This document shows, in pieces, positions 1 to 7,222 of a stretch of 12,796 nucleotides of DNA. Position numbers and translations under genes: made by a program. The DNA comes from Rhodoferax sp. (GTDB taxonomy: Bacteria; Pseudomonadota; Gammaproteobacteria; Burkholderiales; Burkholderiaceae_C). How positions within the stretch are numbered: position 1 is the first letter of the stretch; every line of letters starts with the position of its first letter. The notes under the pieces were generated by a model. That model made no database searches. It was given only the letters and a program-made list of their open reading frames with translations, and was not told where the DNA came from. The stretch is taken from positions 1-12,796 of the forward strand of contig JAQTSL010000075.1 of NCBI GenBank assembly GCA_028711355.1, in the 5' to 3' direction.

Positions 1-580
1 TGGGGTTGCCGGTGGTGCCGCTGGTGTAGCACATGGAGGACGCGGTTTTTTCATCAAACTCGGGCCAGGTGTAGCTGGCCAATTCGGCCGCCAGCAGTGC
101 CTCATAACTCACCAGACCGGGGATACCCGTGTCTGCGGGCAGCTTGTCGGCGTCGCACAGTGCCACCCACTGCCGCACGCTCGGGCACTTGGCGTGAATG
201 GCTTTGGCAATCGGCAAAAAGGTCATGTCAAAACACACCACCTGGTCTTGCGCGTGGCCCATCACCCAGGCGATTTGCTCCGGGTGCATACGTGGGTTGA
301 TGGTGTGCAGCACGCGGCCGGAGCCGCTGACGCCAAAATACATCTCCATGTGGCGGTAGCCGTTCCAGGCAATGGAGGCCACGCGTTCGCCAAACTTTAC
401 CCCCAGCGTGTCAAGCGCCTTAGCGAGCTGGCGCGAACGCGCTGCGCATTCCTTGTAGGTGTAGCGGTGAATATCACCTTCAACCCGACGCGAAACAATC
501 TGTCCTTCGCCGTGGTGGCGCTCGGCAAAATCGATCAGTGACGAAATAGAAAGAGGTTGGCTTTGCATCAGTCCCAGCAT
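1..580 (-). CDS. AMP-forming fatty-acyl-CoA ligase, AlkK-like (5' part, cut by window edge)
   Basis: The first 193 codons of an acyl-activating enzyme of the ANL superfamily, which uses ATP to join a fatty acid to CoA through an acyl-adenylate. The start is the ATG at 578-580, preceded by a good AGGAGA ribosome site 6 bases upstream. The N-terminus (MLGLMQSQPL) and internal blocks such as AWNGYRHMEMYFGVSG (residues 71-86) and HTINPRMHPEQI (92-103) match what I recall of Pseudomonas AlkK and related medium/long-chain ligases. The fragment stops inside the nucleotide-binding P-loop CYTSGTTGNP (184-193), so the C-terminal adenylation and CoA-binding parts lie off the window. No signal peptide or membrane segment is visible, so it is probably cytoplasmic. 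It lies 80 bp downstream of the diguanylate cyclase on the same strand and could be co-transcribed. The family is clear; the chain-length preference is not. Confidence 0.9.
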   Translation of the reverse strand, partial: MLGLMQSQPLSISSLIDFAERHHGEGQIVSRRVEGDIHRYTYKECAARSRQLAKALDTLGVKFGERVASIAWNGYRHMEMYFGVSGSGRVLHTINPRMHPEQIAWVMGHAQDQVVCFDMTFLPIAKAIHAKCPSVRQWVALCDADKLPADTGIPGLVSYEALLAAELASYTWPEFDEKTASSMCYTSGTTGNP

Positions 581-660
581 GCTTTGTCTCCTGAATAATT
601 GAATTGAAGGTCTGCATGGTACTGCCAAATCCACCCAGACGGTGCGACGCCGCCAGCCTG

Positions 661-3114
661 TCAAGCCACTTTGGTGACAGCAGCAAAAAAGGCGCGATCG
701 CTTTGCAGCATATGCTCAGCCACCAGTTCATTGACCAGGAAATGAACCAGTTTGTCATGGATTACCGCATCGGTGTCATCAAGTTGCGACGCGCGGTACA
801 GCGCTTGCGCCTGTGCTAGCAGTGCCTGATGCTGCTGCACATGGGTCGCCACATCGGCATAACCGGCGGCTGTCAAAACGCTTTCCTCAAAGCGGAAATG
901 CTCCACTGCATGCGAGAGCAACTGCAAGAAGGCAACATCAAAGTTTCCCATTTGTGCATCTCGTCGCGAACTGGCATCCAGCACCGCATTGGCAAGGTCA
1001 AACAATTTCTGGTGCTGTTGATCGATCTGCGGGTGGCCACTGTTAAAGGCCGCCCGCCAACGCAAATGCACATGTGCCCGGGAAAAATCCGCTGGAAGCC
1101 CATCGGTCATATCAAGCAGCGTACTTTGACACAGCTCAACCGCGTTTCGACCACGCTTTTTGGCCCGATACATGGCTTCGTCACCCAAACGCAGCAAATC
1201 TTTGTCGGACTGCGCATGGTCGGGGTAAATTGCCACACCAATGCTTGAAGAAATCCCCAGCACCACCCCTTGGTCGGTGGCGAATTCCTGCACCAGCGCC
1301 AGCCGGATTTTTTCGGCCACCGCCAACGCGGCATCAATCGCCTGCAGGTCAGGCAGCAGCACCAAAAATTCGTCACCCCCCAGGCGCGCGGCGGTATCTG
1401 ACTCACGCAAACAGCCCTGGACGCGCTCGGCCACCGCGCGCAGCAGCCAGTCACCCACCTCGTGGCCCAACTCGTCATTGATCGGCTTGAAGTGGTCCAG
1501 GTCGATGAACATCAATGCCAGCCGGGTCTTGGTGCGACGGCTTTGAACCAACTGCAGGCTTAGGCGCTCCAGCGCCAATCGGCGGTTGGGCAGCCCCGTC
1601 AGCGGGTCATAAAAAGCCAACTCGCGCACCTGCGCTTCCATCTGGACGCGCTGGCTGATATCTTCTAACGACACCACTGCACCCCGCTGCGTTGGACCCT
1701 GTAGCGGAGTCACACTCATGCTAAGCCAGCGTTGTTCCGTGGCGATATGGCAAGCGCATTCGGAGTAATAGCGCGGCAAGCGGCCCGTGAGCACATCCTG
1801 GATGCCCTGCGCCGGTGCCAGTTGCTGGGTAGAAGCAGGGCCCGCCGCAATAGCCTGCGTGGACTGCAAATAGTTGGCCCCAACAACACTGTCGGGCAGG
1901 CGGCCCTGCCAGACCTCATTGGCCATCACAATGTTGCCCTTGTCGTCTAGCACCGCGATCGCCGCCGTGACCGAATTGAGCACAGCCTTCTTGAACAGTT
2001 CGCTACCCTGCAAAGCCTGTTGTTGCTGCACCAAGTGTTCAAGCAGTCGGTTAAAGCCCCCCACCAACTGGCCAATTTCATCGGGCCGAACCACCGGCAG
2101 CGCTTGCGGTGACTGATGGCCGCGCACAAAGCCGTCCAGCACCGTCAATGCTGCCGTCATGGGGGCCAGCTGGCGGTGCAATAACCACCAGATCAAGCCC
2201 AGGCTAAGCAGCACCAGCGCCAGCCCAACCAGTCGTGACGGCCCCTTGATGATCTCGATCAGGGCAAACGCCTCTTGCGGCGTCAGCGTGACCGACGCGT
2301 ACCAGCGCGCCAGAGGAATCTGTTCAACGCTGACCAACACGTCAACCCCGAGCGGGTTGACCACCTGGGCGGTTCCCTCAAAGCCCTGCACAAAGCGGTC
2401 TATCCAGGGGCTTACACCTGGTGCCGGCAGCGTTTCCAGCAGCCGCGACGTGTCAGAAGTAGCAAAAATCAGCCGCTGGCGCACATCGAGCAAAAACAAA
2501 TTGCCGGTTCTGCCGTAGGTGTGCGCCGTCAACTGCGACAAAAAGTTGGGCTGGTCCAACCGGATGATGCCGCCCAGCACACCACTAACCTCACCCTGCA
2601 CGTTATGCAAGGGCACCAACATGGTGAAAGCCGCCAACTTGCGCTCCTGGAGCACCTGTACCCGGCCAATCAGCTCCTTGCCAGTGAGCAGAACCTGCGC
2701 CAGATCCTGCGGGTCCACCGCGCTGGCGGACACATCGCCAGCGGGCTGCCCTGCGTCTGCCAGCAGCTCGGATTGAACGTTCCAGACTTTCACCCCACCA
2801 TTGAAGACATCCGCCAAAAACGCGTACTGCGCCAGAAACAAGCGCACTGCCGCGGCACTGTCGAGTGGTCTGGCGGTAGCGTTGACCGATATCGTTTTGA
2901 GGGTCTTGAGCCGGTCTTGCAAACCCCGATCCACCTCGGAAGTCAGCAGATGAAGGGTTGAGCGTTGCTGATCGCCAGCAAACACCAGCAATTGTTCCCG
3001 CATCAAGTCTTTGACGAAGGTCCCAAGCGCCAGAAACGCCAGCAAAACAATACCCAAAACCAGCAGAACAATGCGGGTTTTCAGCGAAGTTAGTTGAAAC
3101 CGAGGGAATGCCAT
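661..3114 (-). CDS. Membrane diguanylate cyclase with periplasmic sensor, HAMP, PAS-like, GGDEF and hemerythrin domains
   Basis: An 817-residue signalling protein that should make c-di-GMP from two GTP. Order: short cytoplasmic N-terminus; membrane helix 15-34; periplasmic sensor about 35-293, probably dCache-like; second helix about 295-312; HAMP linker about 313-365; PAS-like region about 371-487; GGDEF domain about 492-660; hemerythrin domain about 683-813. The GGDEF motif is intact (579-583), and an RxxD inhibitory site (570-573) sits five residues before it, so product feedback is expected. No EAL domain is present. All seven expected di-iron ligands can be assigned: H701, H739, E743, H758, H762, H801 and D806. 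Bacterial hemerythrin domains bind O2 or respond to redox state, so the protein probably joins a periplasmic ligand signal and a cytoplasmic oxygen/redox signal. The ATG at 3112-3114 gives a sensible N-terminus but has only a weak ribosome site. The sensor ligand is unknown. Confidence 0.93.
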   Translation of the reverse strand: MAFPRFQLTSLKTRIVLLVLGIVLLAFLALGTFVKDLMREQLLVFAGDQQRSTLHLLTSEVDRGLQDRLKTLKTISVNATARPLDSAAAVRLFLAQYAFLADVFNGGVKVWNVQSELLADAGQPAGDVSASAVDPQDLAQVLLTGKELIGRVQVLQERKLAAFTMLVPLHNVQGEVSGVLGGIIRLDQPNFLSQLTAHTYGRTGNLFLLDVRQRLIFATSDTSRLLETLPAPGVSPWIDRFVQGFEGTAQVVNPLGVDVLVSVEQIPLARWYASVTLTPQEAFALIEIIKGPSRLVGLALVLLSLGLIWWLLHRQLAPMTAALTVLDGFVRGHQSPQALPVVRPDEIGQLVGGFNRLLEHLVQQQQALQGSELFKKAVLNSVTAAIAVLDDKGNIVMANEVWQGRLPDSVVGANYLQSTQAIAAGPASTQQLAPAQGIQDVLTGRLPRYYSECACHIATEQRWLSMSVTPLQGPTQRGAVVSLEDISQRVQMEAQVRELAFYDPLTGLPNRRLALERLSLQLVQSRRTKTRLALMFIDLDHFKPINDELGHEVGDWLLRAVAERVQGCLRESDTAARLGGDEFLVLLPDLQAIDAALAVAEKIRLALVQEFATDQGVVLGISSSIGVAIYPDHAQSDKDLLRLGDEAMYRAKKRGRNAVELCQSTLLDMTDGLPADFSRAHVHLRWRAAFNSGHPQIDQQHQKLFDLANAVLDASSRRDAQMGNFDVAFLQLLSHAVEHFRFEESVLTAAGYADVATHVQQHQALLAQAQALYRASQLDDTDAVIHDKLVHFLVNELVAEHMLQSDRAFFAAVTKVA

Positions 3115-3146
3115 GCGTGCGATTTGCTTTGGCCAAAAGAGGCACG

Positions 3147-3173
3147 ATTATGCAATCAACCCGAAAGTCTCAA
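3147..3173 (-). promoter_or_regulatory. Candidate sigma70 promoter for the diguanylate cyclase
   Basis: On the minus strand a TTGAGA -35 box (3168-3173) and a CATAAT -10 box (3147-3152) are separated by 15 bases, about 30 bases upstream of the cyclase start. The boxes are close to consensus but the spacer is short. This is a pattern match only. It sits in the 117-bp divergent gap shared with selO. Confidence 0.3.
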
Positions 3174-3231
3174 CAGCGAGGGTATGCCCTTGCAAACACT
3201 GGGTTTGAAGGTCAACCGGGACAATTCAGCG

Positions 3232-4713
3232 ATGCACCGGTTACCACCTACTGTCCAACCTGAACCCTCGGTCCTGCCGTGGGATAACCGCTTTCAACAA
3301 CTGGGGACGCACTTTTACACCCCGACGCTGCCGCAGCCTTTGCCCGCGCCCTATTGGGTTGGACGCAGCCCCCAGACCGCAGCACTGTTGGGGCTGGATG
3401 CCATCTGGCTGGGCTCAGACAAGCTACTTCAGGCCGTGTCGGGTAATCTGCCGCTGCACGGCACAGAGCCGCTGGCCAGCGTCTATAGCGGCCACCAGTT
3501 TGGCCAATGGGCCGGACAGTTGGGCGACGGCCGGGCGCTGTTGCTGGGCGAACTCAATGGTCTGGAGGTGCAGCTCAAAGGCTCGGGCCTGACCCCGTAT
3601 TCGCGCAGGGGTGACGGCCGCGCCGTGCTGCGCAGCAGCATTCGGGAGTTTTTGTGCTCTGAAGCCATGCACGCATTGGGCATCCCCACCACACGCGCGC
3701 TGTGCGTCACCGGTTCCGATTTGCCGGTGCGCCGTGAAAGCATGGAAACTGCCGCCGTGGTGACCCGGGTGGCGCCCAGCTTTATCCGCTTTGGCCATTT
3801 TGAGCATTTTTCTGCGCGCGGACAGATCCCCGCGCTGCGCACCCTGGCGGACTACGTGATCGATCGCTACTACCCAGCTTGCAAAACGCCTGCGCAGTTC
3901 AACGGCAACACCTATGCCGCTTTGCTGCAAGCCGTGACCGAGCGCACCGCGCAGATGGTGGCGCACTGGCAGGCGGTGGGTTTTTGCCACGGCGTGATGA
4001 ACACCGACAACATGAGCATTTTGGGGCTGACACTCGATTACGGTCCCTTTGCCTTTCTGGACGCCTATCACCCCGGCCACATTTGCAACCACTCAGACCA
4101 CGCGGGCCGCTACGCCTTTGACGCGCAACCCGACATCGCCCACTGGAACCTGTATGCGCTGGCGCAGGCGTTGTTGCCGCTGATTGAAAGTCAGCATCTG
4201 GCGGTACAAGCGCTCGACACTTTCAAGCCGTTGTGTGACCAACACTATCAGCGCCTGATGTGCGCCAAACTAGGCTTGCCGGCAAAGGGGCCCACCGACC
4301 CCACCGTGCTGATTGACGACCTGCTGGCGCTGCTGGCGCGCGACCGGGTGGACTACACCATTTTCTGGCGGAGCCTGAGTCATGGGCGAGTGCAAAACCA
4401 GTATGAGGCGGTGCGTGACCGGTTTATCGACCGGTTGGCCTGGGACACCTGGTTGCTACGCTATCAAGAGCTTATTGCGCTTGATGGACAAGCGCTAGAG
4501 ACTAATTTGATGCTAAAGACTAACCCCAAGTTTGTGCTGCGTAATTACCTATGTGAAGAGGCGATCGAGGCGGCCCAGCAGCAAGACTTTTCTGCCGTGC
4601 AGCGCTTGTTAAACGTCATGACGCACCCGTTTGACGAGCAACCCGACGCGCAGGCGATGGCCGGATACCCGCCCGACTGGGCCAGCCGGATTGAAATCAG
4701 TTGCAGCTCCTGA
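3232..4713 (+). CDS. selO: SelO/YdiU protein AMPylase (pseudokinase-fold adenylyltransferase)
   Basis: A 493-residue member of the SelO (YdiU, UPF0061) family. These have a protein-kinase fold but bind ATP in reverse and transfer AMP to Ser/Thr/Tyr of target proteins, linked to oxidative-stress responses. Hallmark blocks, numbered from the chosen start, are YSGHQFGQWAGQLGDGRA (85-102), LKGSG (115-119), SRRGDGRAV (124-132), CHGVMNTDNMS (252-262) and the metal-binding DYGPF (269-273). The C-terminus ends in SCSS; Cys491 is at the position that is selenocysteine in animal SelO. The open frame extends upstream to 3094, but that would overlap the divergent cyclase gene. I chose the ATG at 3232 because it leads directly into the family N-terminus (VLPWDNRFQQLG) and has GGGA 10 bases upstream. 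ATG 3184 is a less likely alternative. The gene leads toward msrB, another oxidative-stress function. Confidence 0.93.
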   Translation: MHRLPPTVQPEPSVLPWDNRFQQLGTHFYTPTLPQPLPAPYWVGRSPQTAALLGLDAIWLGSDKLLQAVSGNLPLHGTEPLASVYSGHQFGQWAGQLGDGRALLLGELNGLEVQLKGSGLTPYSRRGDGRAVLRSSIREFLCSEAMHALGIPTTRALCVTGSDLPVRRESMETAAVVTRVAPSFIRFGHFEHFSARGQIPALRTLADYVIDRYYPACKTPAQFNGNTYAALLQAVTERTAQMVAHWQAVGFCHGVMNTDNMSILGLTLDYGPFAFLDAYHPGHICNHSDHAGRYAFDAQPDIAHWNLYALAQALLPLIESQHLAVQALDTFKPLCDQHYQRLMCAKLGLPAKGPTDPTVLIDDLLALLARDRVDYTIFWRSLSHGRVQNQYEAVRDRFIDRLAWDTWLLRYQELIALDGQALETNLMLKTNPKFVLRNYLCEEAIEAAQQQDFSAVQRLLNVMTHPFDEQPDAQAMAGYPPDWASRIEISCSS

Positions 4714-4768
4714 CTGGCGTGCTCGCCACCACCCCGAAGCATGAAATACAGATTATTTCGTACAAGCC

Positions 4769-4854
4769 GCAGAATTGGGGTCAGAGCCGTTCCGCTACGC
4801 AGAATTGGGGTCAGAGCCGTTCCGCTACGCGGCCGGATCTGACCCCAATTCTGC
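4769..4854. repeat. REP-like repeat: 30-bp tandem duplication plus long imperfect hairpin
   Basis: A 30-bp unit beginning agaattggggtcagagcc is present twice, exactly and head to tail (4771-4800 and 4801-4830). It is followed by the inverse complement of its core. Positions 4799-4815 (gcagaattggggtcaga) pair perfectly with 4838-4854. With the inner arms and the CCGC-tac-GCGG tip (4822-4832), this makes a nearly continuous 56-base hairpin. From memory, ggggtcaga palindromes of this sort are scattered between genes in many proteobacteria and resemble REP/MITE elements moved by REP-associated tyrosine transposases. No transposase is present here and there is no T-tract, so it is not a classical terminator. 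It fills much of the 227-bp gap between selO and msrB. Confidence 0.85.
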
Positions 4855-4940
4855 TACCACCAACGCAATCATCGCTGTTACTGGGCGTCATGTAGATATT
4901 TCACGTTAACCAATTCAACCCCTTTTGCGAGTCTCCCGTC

Positions 4941-5351
4941 ATGATCTTCCCGATTGAAAAAACCGATGACCAATGGCTGACCCAGTTGCAGGCCAACCCG
5001 GATGCCGAGTTGGTGGCTTTTCAAGTCACTCGCCACAAAGCCACCGAGCGCCCTTTTAGCGGCAGGTACGAGCACCACTGGGCCGACGGCAGCTACCACT
5101 GCATCTGCTGCGGTAACAAGCTGTTTGACGCAGACACCAAATTCGACGCAGGCTGCGGCTGGCCCAGTTTTTCGTTGGCTGTGCCCGGTGCCATCACCGA
5201 AATCACCGACCGCAGCCACGGCATGGTGCGGGTCGAAACGGTGTGCGGCCAGTGCGGCGCACACCTGGGCCATGTGTTTGACGATGGCCCCAGCGACACT
5301 GGTCTGCGTTACTGCATGAACTCGGCCTCGTTAAACTTCACCCCCTCATGA
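4941..5351 (+). CDS. msrB: Peptide-methionine (R)-S-oxide reductase MsrB
   Basis: A 136-residue enzyme that reduces the R form of methionine sulfoxide in proteins back to methionine. The catalytic cysteine is C125 in RYCMNSASL. The structural zinc site is formed by C54/C57 (CICC) and C102/C105 (CGQC). C72 in GCGWPSF is at the usual recycling-cysteine position. It has the full length of a single-domain MsrB and no signal peptide, so it is cytoplasmic. The ATG at 4941 lacks a strong ribosome site, but the family N-terminus (FPIEKTDDQW) begins immediately after it. The stop codon overlaps the yciB start (ATGA, 5348-5351), so translation of the two is probably coupled. Thioredoxin-type reductants normally recycle the enzyme, and a thioredoxin-fold gene lies about 2 kb downstream. 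Confidence 0.95.
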   Translation: MIFPIEKTDDQWLTQLQANPDAELVAFQVTRHKATERPFSGRYEHHWADGSYHCICCGNKLFDADTKFDAGCGWPSFSLAVPGAITEITDRSHGMVRVETVCGQCGAHLGHVFDDGPSDTGLRYCMNSASLNFTPS

Positions 5352-5956
5352 AAATCCTGATCGACTTTTTCCCCATCCTGCTGTTTTTTGGCGCCTACAA
5401 GTTTTACGACATCTACGTTGGCACGGCCGTGCTGATGGCCGCCACCGTGCTGCAGATGACGCTGATTGTCGGCATCGACCACAAACTCAGTGCCATGCAC
5501 AAGGCCACGCTGGCGCTGGTACTGGTATTTGGCACGCTCACCCTGGTGCTGCACGACGAGCGCTTCATCAAATGGAAACCCACTGTGCTTTACGCAGCGC
5601 TGGCGCTGGCGCTGGCGCTGGCGGTATGGGTCTATAAAAAGAACTTTTTAAAAATGATGCTGGGCAGCCAGATGACGCTACCCGAGCCCGTGTGGATGCG
5701 CCTGAACGCGATCTGGGTGGGCTACTGCGCCTTCATGGCGGCGCTCAACGGCTACGTGGCGGCTTACTACAGCACCGAAGCCTGGGTCAACTTCAAGCTC
5801 TGGGGTTACGCCTTTCCGCTGATCTTCATCGTTGGCCAGGGTTTTTACATAGCGCGTTATTTGACGACTGACGATGCGGTCAAAACCAAAGAGGCAGGCA
5901 CTGAGGTAGCTGCTGCAAACGTTGCACTCTTGCCCGACACCGACAAACGGGTATGA
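5348..5956 (+). CDS. yciB: Inner-membrane septation protein A, YciB family
   Basis: A 202-residue polytopic membrane protein of the YciB/IspZ (intracellular septation protein A) family. It has about six hydrophobic segments, near residues 3-17, 24-42, 52-69, 79-96, 118-140 and 149-170. The opening (MKILIDFFPILLFFGAYKFY), the HDERFIKWKPTVLY block (69-82) and the LGSQMTLPEPVWMRLNAIWV block (105-124) are family signatures. In Escherichia coli YciB is an inner-membrane protein tied to cell-envelope synthesis and division; its biochemical activity is not settled. It overlaps msrB by 4 bases at its start and bolA by 4 bases (ATGA) at its end, showing a tightly packed transcription unit. The hydrophilic tail after about residue 172 looks unconserved. 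A hexanucleotide repeat encodes Ala-Leu repeats in the fourth helix. Confidence 0.93.
   Translation: MKILIDFFPILLFFGAYKFYDIYVGTAVLMAATVLQMTLIVGIDHKLSAMHKATLALVLVFGTLTLVLHDERFIKWKPTVLYAALALALALAVWVYKKNFLKMMLGSQMTLPEPVWMRLNAIWVGYCAFMAALNGYVAAYYSTEAWVNFKLWGYAFPLIFIVGQGFYIARYLTTDDAVKTKEAGTEVAAANVALLPDTDKRV
5597..5623 (+). repeat. GCGCTG hexanucleotide tandem repeat inside yciB
   Basis: Four exact GCGCTG units and a partial fifth (gcg) encode alternating Ala-Leu at residues 84-92 of YciB, inside a membrane helix. Gain or loss of a unit would stay in frame and lengthen or shorten the helix by two residues. Confidence 0.8.
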
Positions 5957-6237
5957 CCAGCAACGCCCCCACCGCTGAGCGACTGCACCAACGTCTGCAA
6001 ATGGTGCTAACTCCGGTTGCGCTGGAAGTCATCGACGAGAGCTGCCAGCACCACGGCCACGCGGGTGCCAATGGCACCGGCTTTGGCACCCATTTCCGGG
6101 TGCGTATTGCTTCACACTTATTTACCGGCAAGTCCCGCGTGGCGCGCCATCAGCTTGTGTATGATGCGCTGCAAGATTTTTTGGCCAATGGCTTGCACGC
6201 ATTGGCCATTGAAGCCGACACGCCCGCCTCCGCCTGA
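5953..6237 (+). CDS. BolA family protein
   Basis: A 94-residue BolA-type protein. The family forms complexes with monothiol glutaredoxins that hold or transfer [2Fe-2S] clusters, and some members affect cell shape and stress responses. The diagnostic core is FRVRIASHLFTGKSRVARHQ (48-67), with the conserved Arg-His pair (R64-H65) whose His can serve as a cluster ligand, followed by VYDAL. The preceding loop, DESCQHHGHAG (28-38), carries a Cys and three His residues and is the usual variable metal-binding loop. The start ATG overlaps the yciB stop by 4 bases. Length is typical and there is no signal peptide. Assignment to BolA itself or to another subgroup (IbaG, BolA1-like) is not possible from sequence alone, so no symbol is given. 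Confidence 0.9.
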   Translation: MTSNAPTAERLHQRLQMVLTPVALEVIDESCQHHGHAGANGTGFGTHFRVRIASHLFTGKSRVARHQLVYDALQDFLANGLHALAIEADTPASA

Positions 6238-6281
6238 AACGGCAAACACCTTTTTTTACTTTGATAACTCAGGAAATTTGC

Positions 6282-7067
6282 ATGAAGAACAAGCTTGTGA
6301 CAAGTTTTGCGCTGGCCGCTTTGGTGACCGCGCTTTCTCCTTTGGCTTACGCCCAAAACATCGCCATCGTCAACGGCAAGGCGGTGCCCAAAGCCCGCGT
6401 CGAAGCGCTTACCCAGCAGGTGACCCGATCTGGTCGTCAGGTCACACCAGAAATTGAAAAGCAGATCAAGGACGAAGTCATCGCCCGGGAAATTTTCATG
6501 CAGGAGGCCAAAAAACAGGGTCTGGACGCAACCGAAAGCTTTCGCAGCCAGCTCGAACTGGCACGCCAGGCGATTCTGATTCGTGAACTGTTTACCAATT
6601 ACCAGCAAACGCACGCGGTCAGTGACGCCGAGGTCAAGGCCGAGTACGACAAGTTTGCCGCAGCCAACGCCGGCAAGGAATACCGCGCCAGCCATATTCT
6701 GGTAGAAAAAGAAGCCGAAGCCCAGGCCATCCTGGCCCAGTTGAAAAAGGGCGGCAAGTTTGAGGAAATTGCGCAAAAGTCCAGCAAAGATCCAGGCTCT
6801 GGTGCCAAAGGTGGCGATCTGGACTGGGCCCCAGCCAGCAACTATGTGGCTGAATTTGCCCACGCCTTGACCGCCATGACCAAGGGCCAGACCAGCGAAA
6901 CCCCCGTCAAGTCGCAGTTTGGTTACCACATCATCCGCCTGGACGACGTGCGTGACGCCCAGTTGCCAACGCTGGAACAGGTCAAACCGCAGGTCAAACA
7001 ACAACTGGAGCAGCAAAAGCTGGCCAAATTCCAGGAAGAACTACGTAGCAAAGCGCGCGTCGAATAA
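6282..7067 (+). CDS. Exported parvulin-type peptidyl-prolyl cis-trans isomerase (SurA/PrsA-like)
   Basis: A 261-residue periplasmic folding catalyst. A signal peptide spans residues 1-24, with basic MKNK, a hydrophobic stretch and an AYA cleavage motif before Gln25. An N-terminal helical chaperone-like region follows (about 26-130), then one parvulin rotamase domain (about 133-222). Recognisable parvulin features are ASHILVE (136-142), the F..IA..SS.DPGS.. block (160-173), GGDLDW (177-182) and SQFGYHIIRL (211-220). The tail is a charged helix rich in Gln and Lys. The start at 6282 is chosen over an in-frame ATG at 6261 because AGGA at 6270-6273 is well spaced and the signal peptide begins there. 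It lies 44 bp after bolA on the same strand and probably belongs to the same unit. It has one parvulin domain where SurA has two, so it is not SurA itself. Confidence 0.93.
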   Translation: MKNKLVTSFALAALVTALSPLAYAQNIAIVNGKAVPKARVEALTQQVTRSGRQVTPEIEKQIKDEVIAREIFMQEAKKQGLDATESFRSQLELARQAILIRELFTNYQQTHAVSDAEVKAEYDKFAAANAGKEYRASHILVEKEAEAQAILAQLKKGGKFEEIAQKSSKDPGSGAKGGDLDWAPASNYVAEFAHALTAMTKGQTSETPVKSQFGYHIIRLDDVRDAQLPTLEQVKPQVKQQLEQQKLAKFQEELRSKARVE

Positions 7068-7132
7068 ACGCAACGTCGGAATCACACTGAGCTTGCATGA
7101 CCGCGAAATCAACGTGTCGCTTGGTGATGGTT

Positions 7133-7186
7133 GTCATTGCTAACCCGATCCGCGATCCATCGATGCCGGATCGGGTCCGGCATGAC
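7133..7186. repeat. Intergenic palindromic repeat (gtcat...atgac family)
   Basis: An imperfect inverted repeat. The left arm (7133-7151) matches the complement of the right arm (7168-7186) at 15 of 19 positions, including a perfect 9-base inner stem acccgatcc/ggatcgggt and matching gtcat/atgac ends, around a 16-base loop. Read in one frame of the minus strand it gives PDPIRHRWIADRVSND, a peptide I recall as the false translation of an interspersed palindromic repeat common in alpha- and betaproteobacteria. It fills part of the 155-bp gap between the isomerase and the thioredoxin-like gene and has no T-tract. Confidence 0.75.
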
Positions 7187-7222
7187 ACCCAAGCACTTTT
7201 GCGTTGATTGCACCCGTGAGAC

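Noticed and set aside
2275..2961. 228-codon plus-strand frame inside the diguanylate cyclase
   Set aside because: Antisense shadow with no start signal or domain; the minus strand encodes the sensor and HAMP parts in this stretch.
3094..3231. N-terminal extension of SelO back to the ATG at 3094
   Set aside because: It would overlap the divergent cyclase gene, has no similarity to the SelO N-terminus, and the family match starts just after the ATG at 3232.
4769..4854. Intrinsic terminator for selO
   Set aside because: The hairpin is long, but no run of T follows on either strand, and the duplicated arm fits a dispersed repeat better.
6150..7016. 288-codon minus-strand frame opposite the isomerase
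   Set aside because: A shadow frame; the plus strand has a signal peptide, ribosome site and clear parvulin domain.
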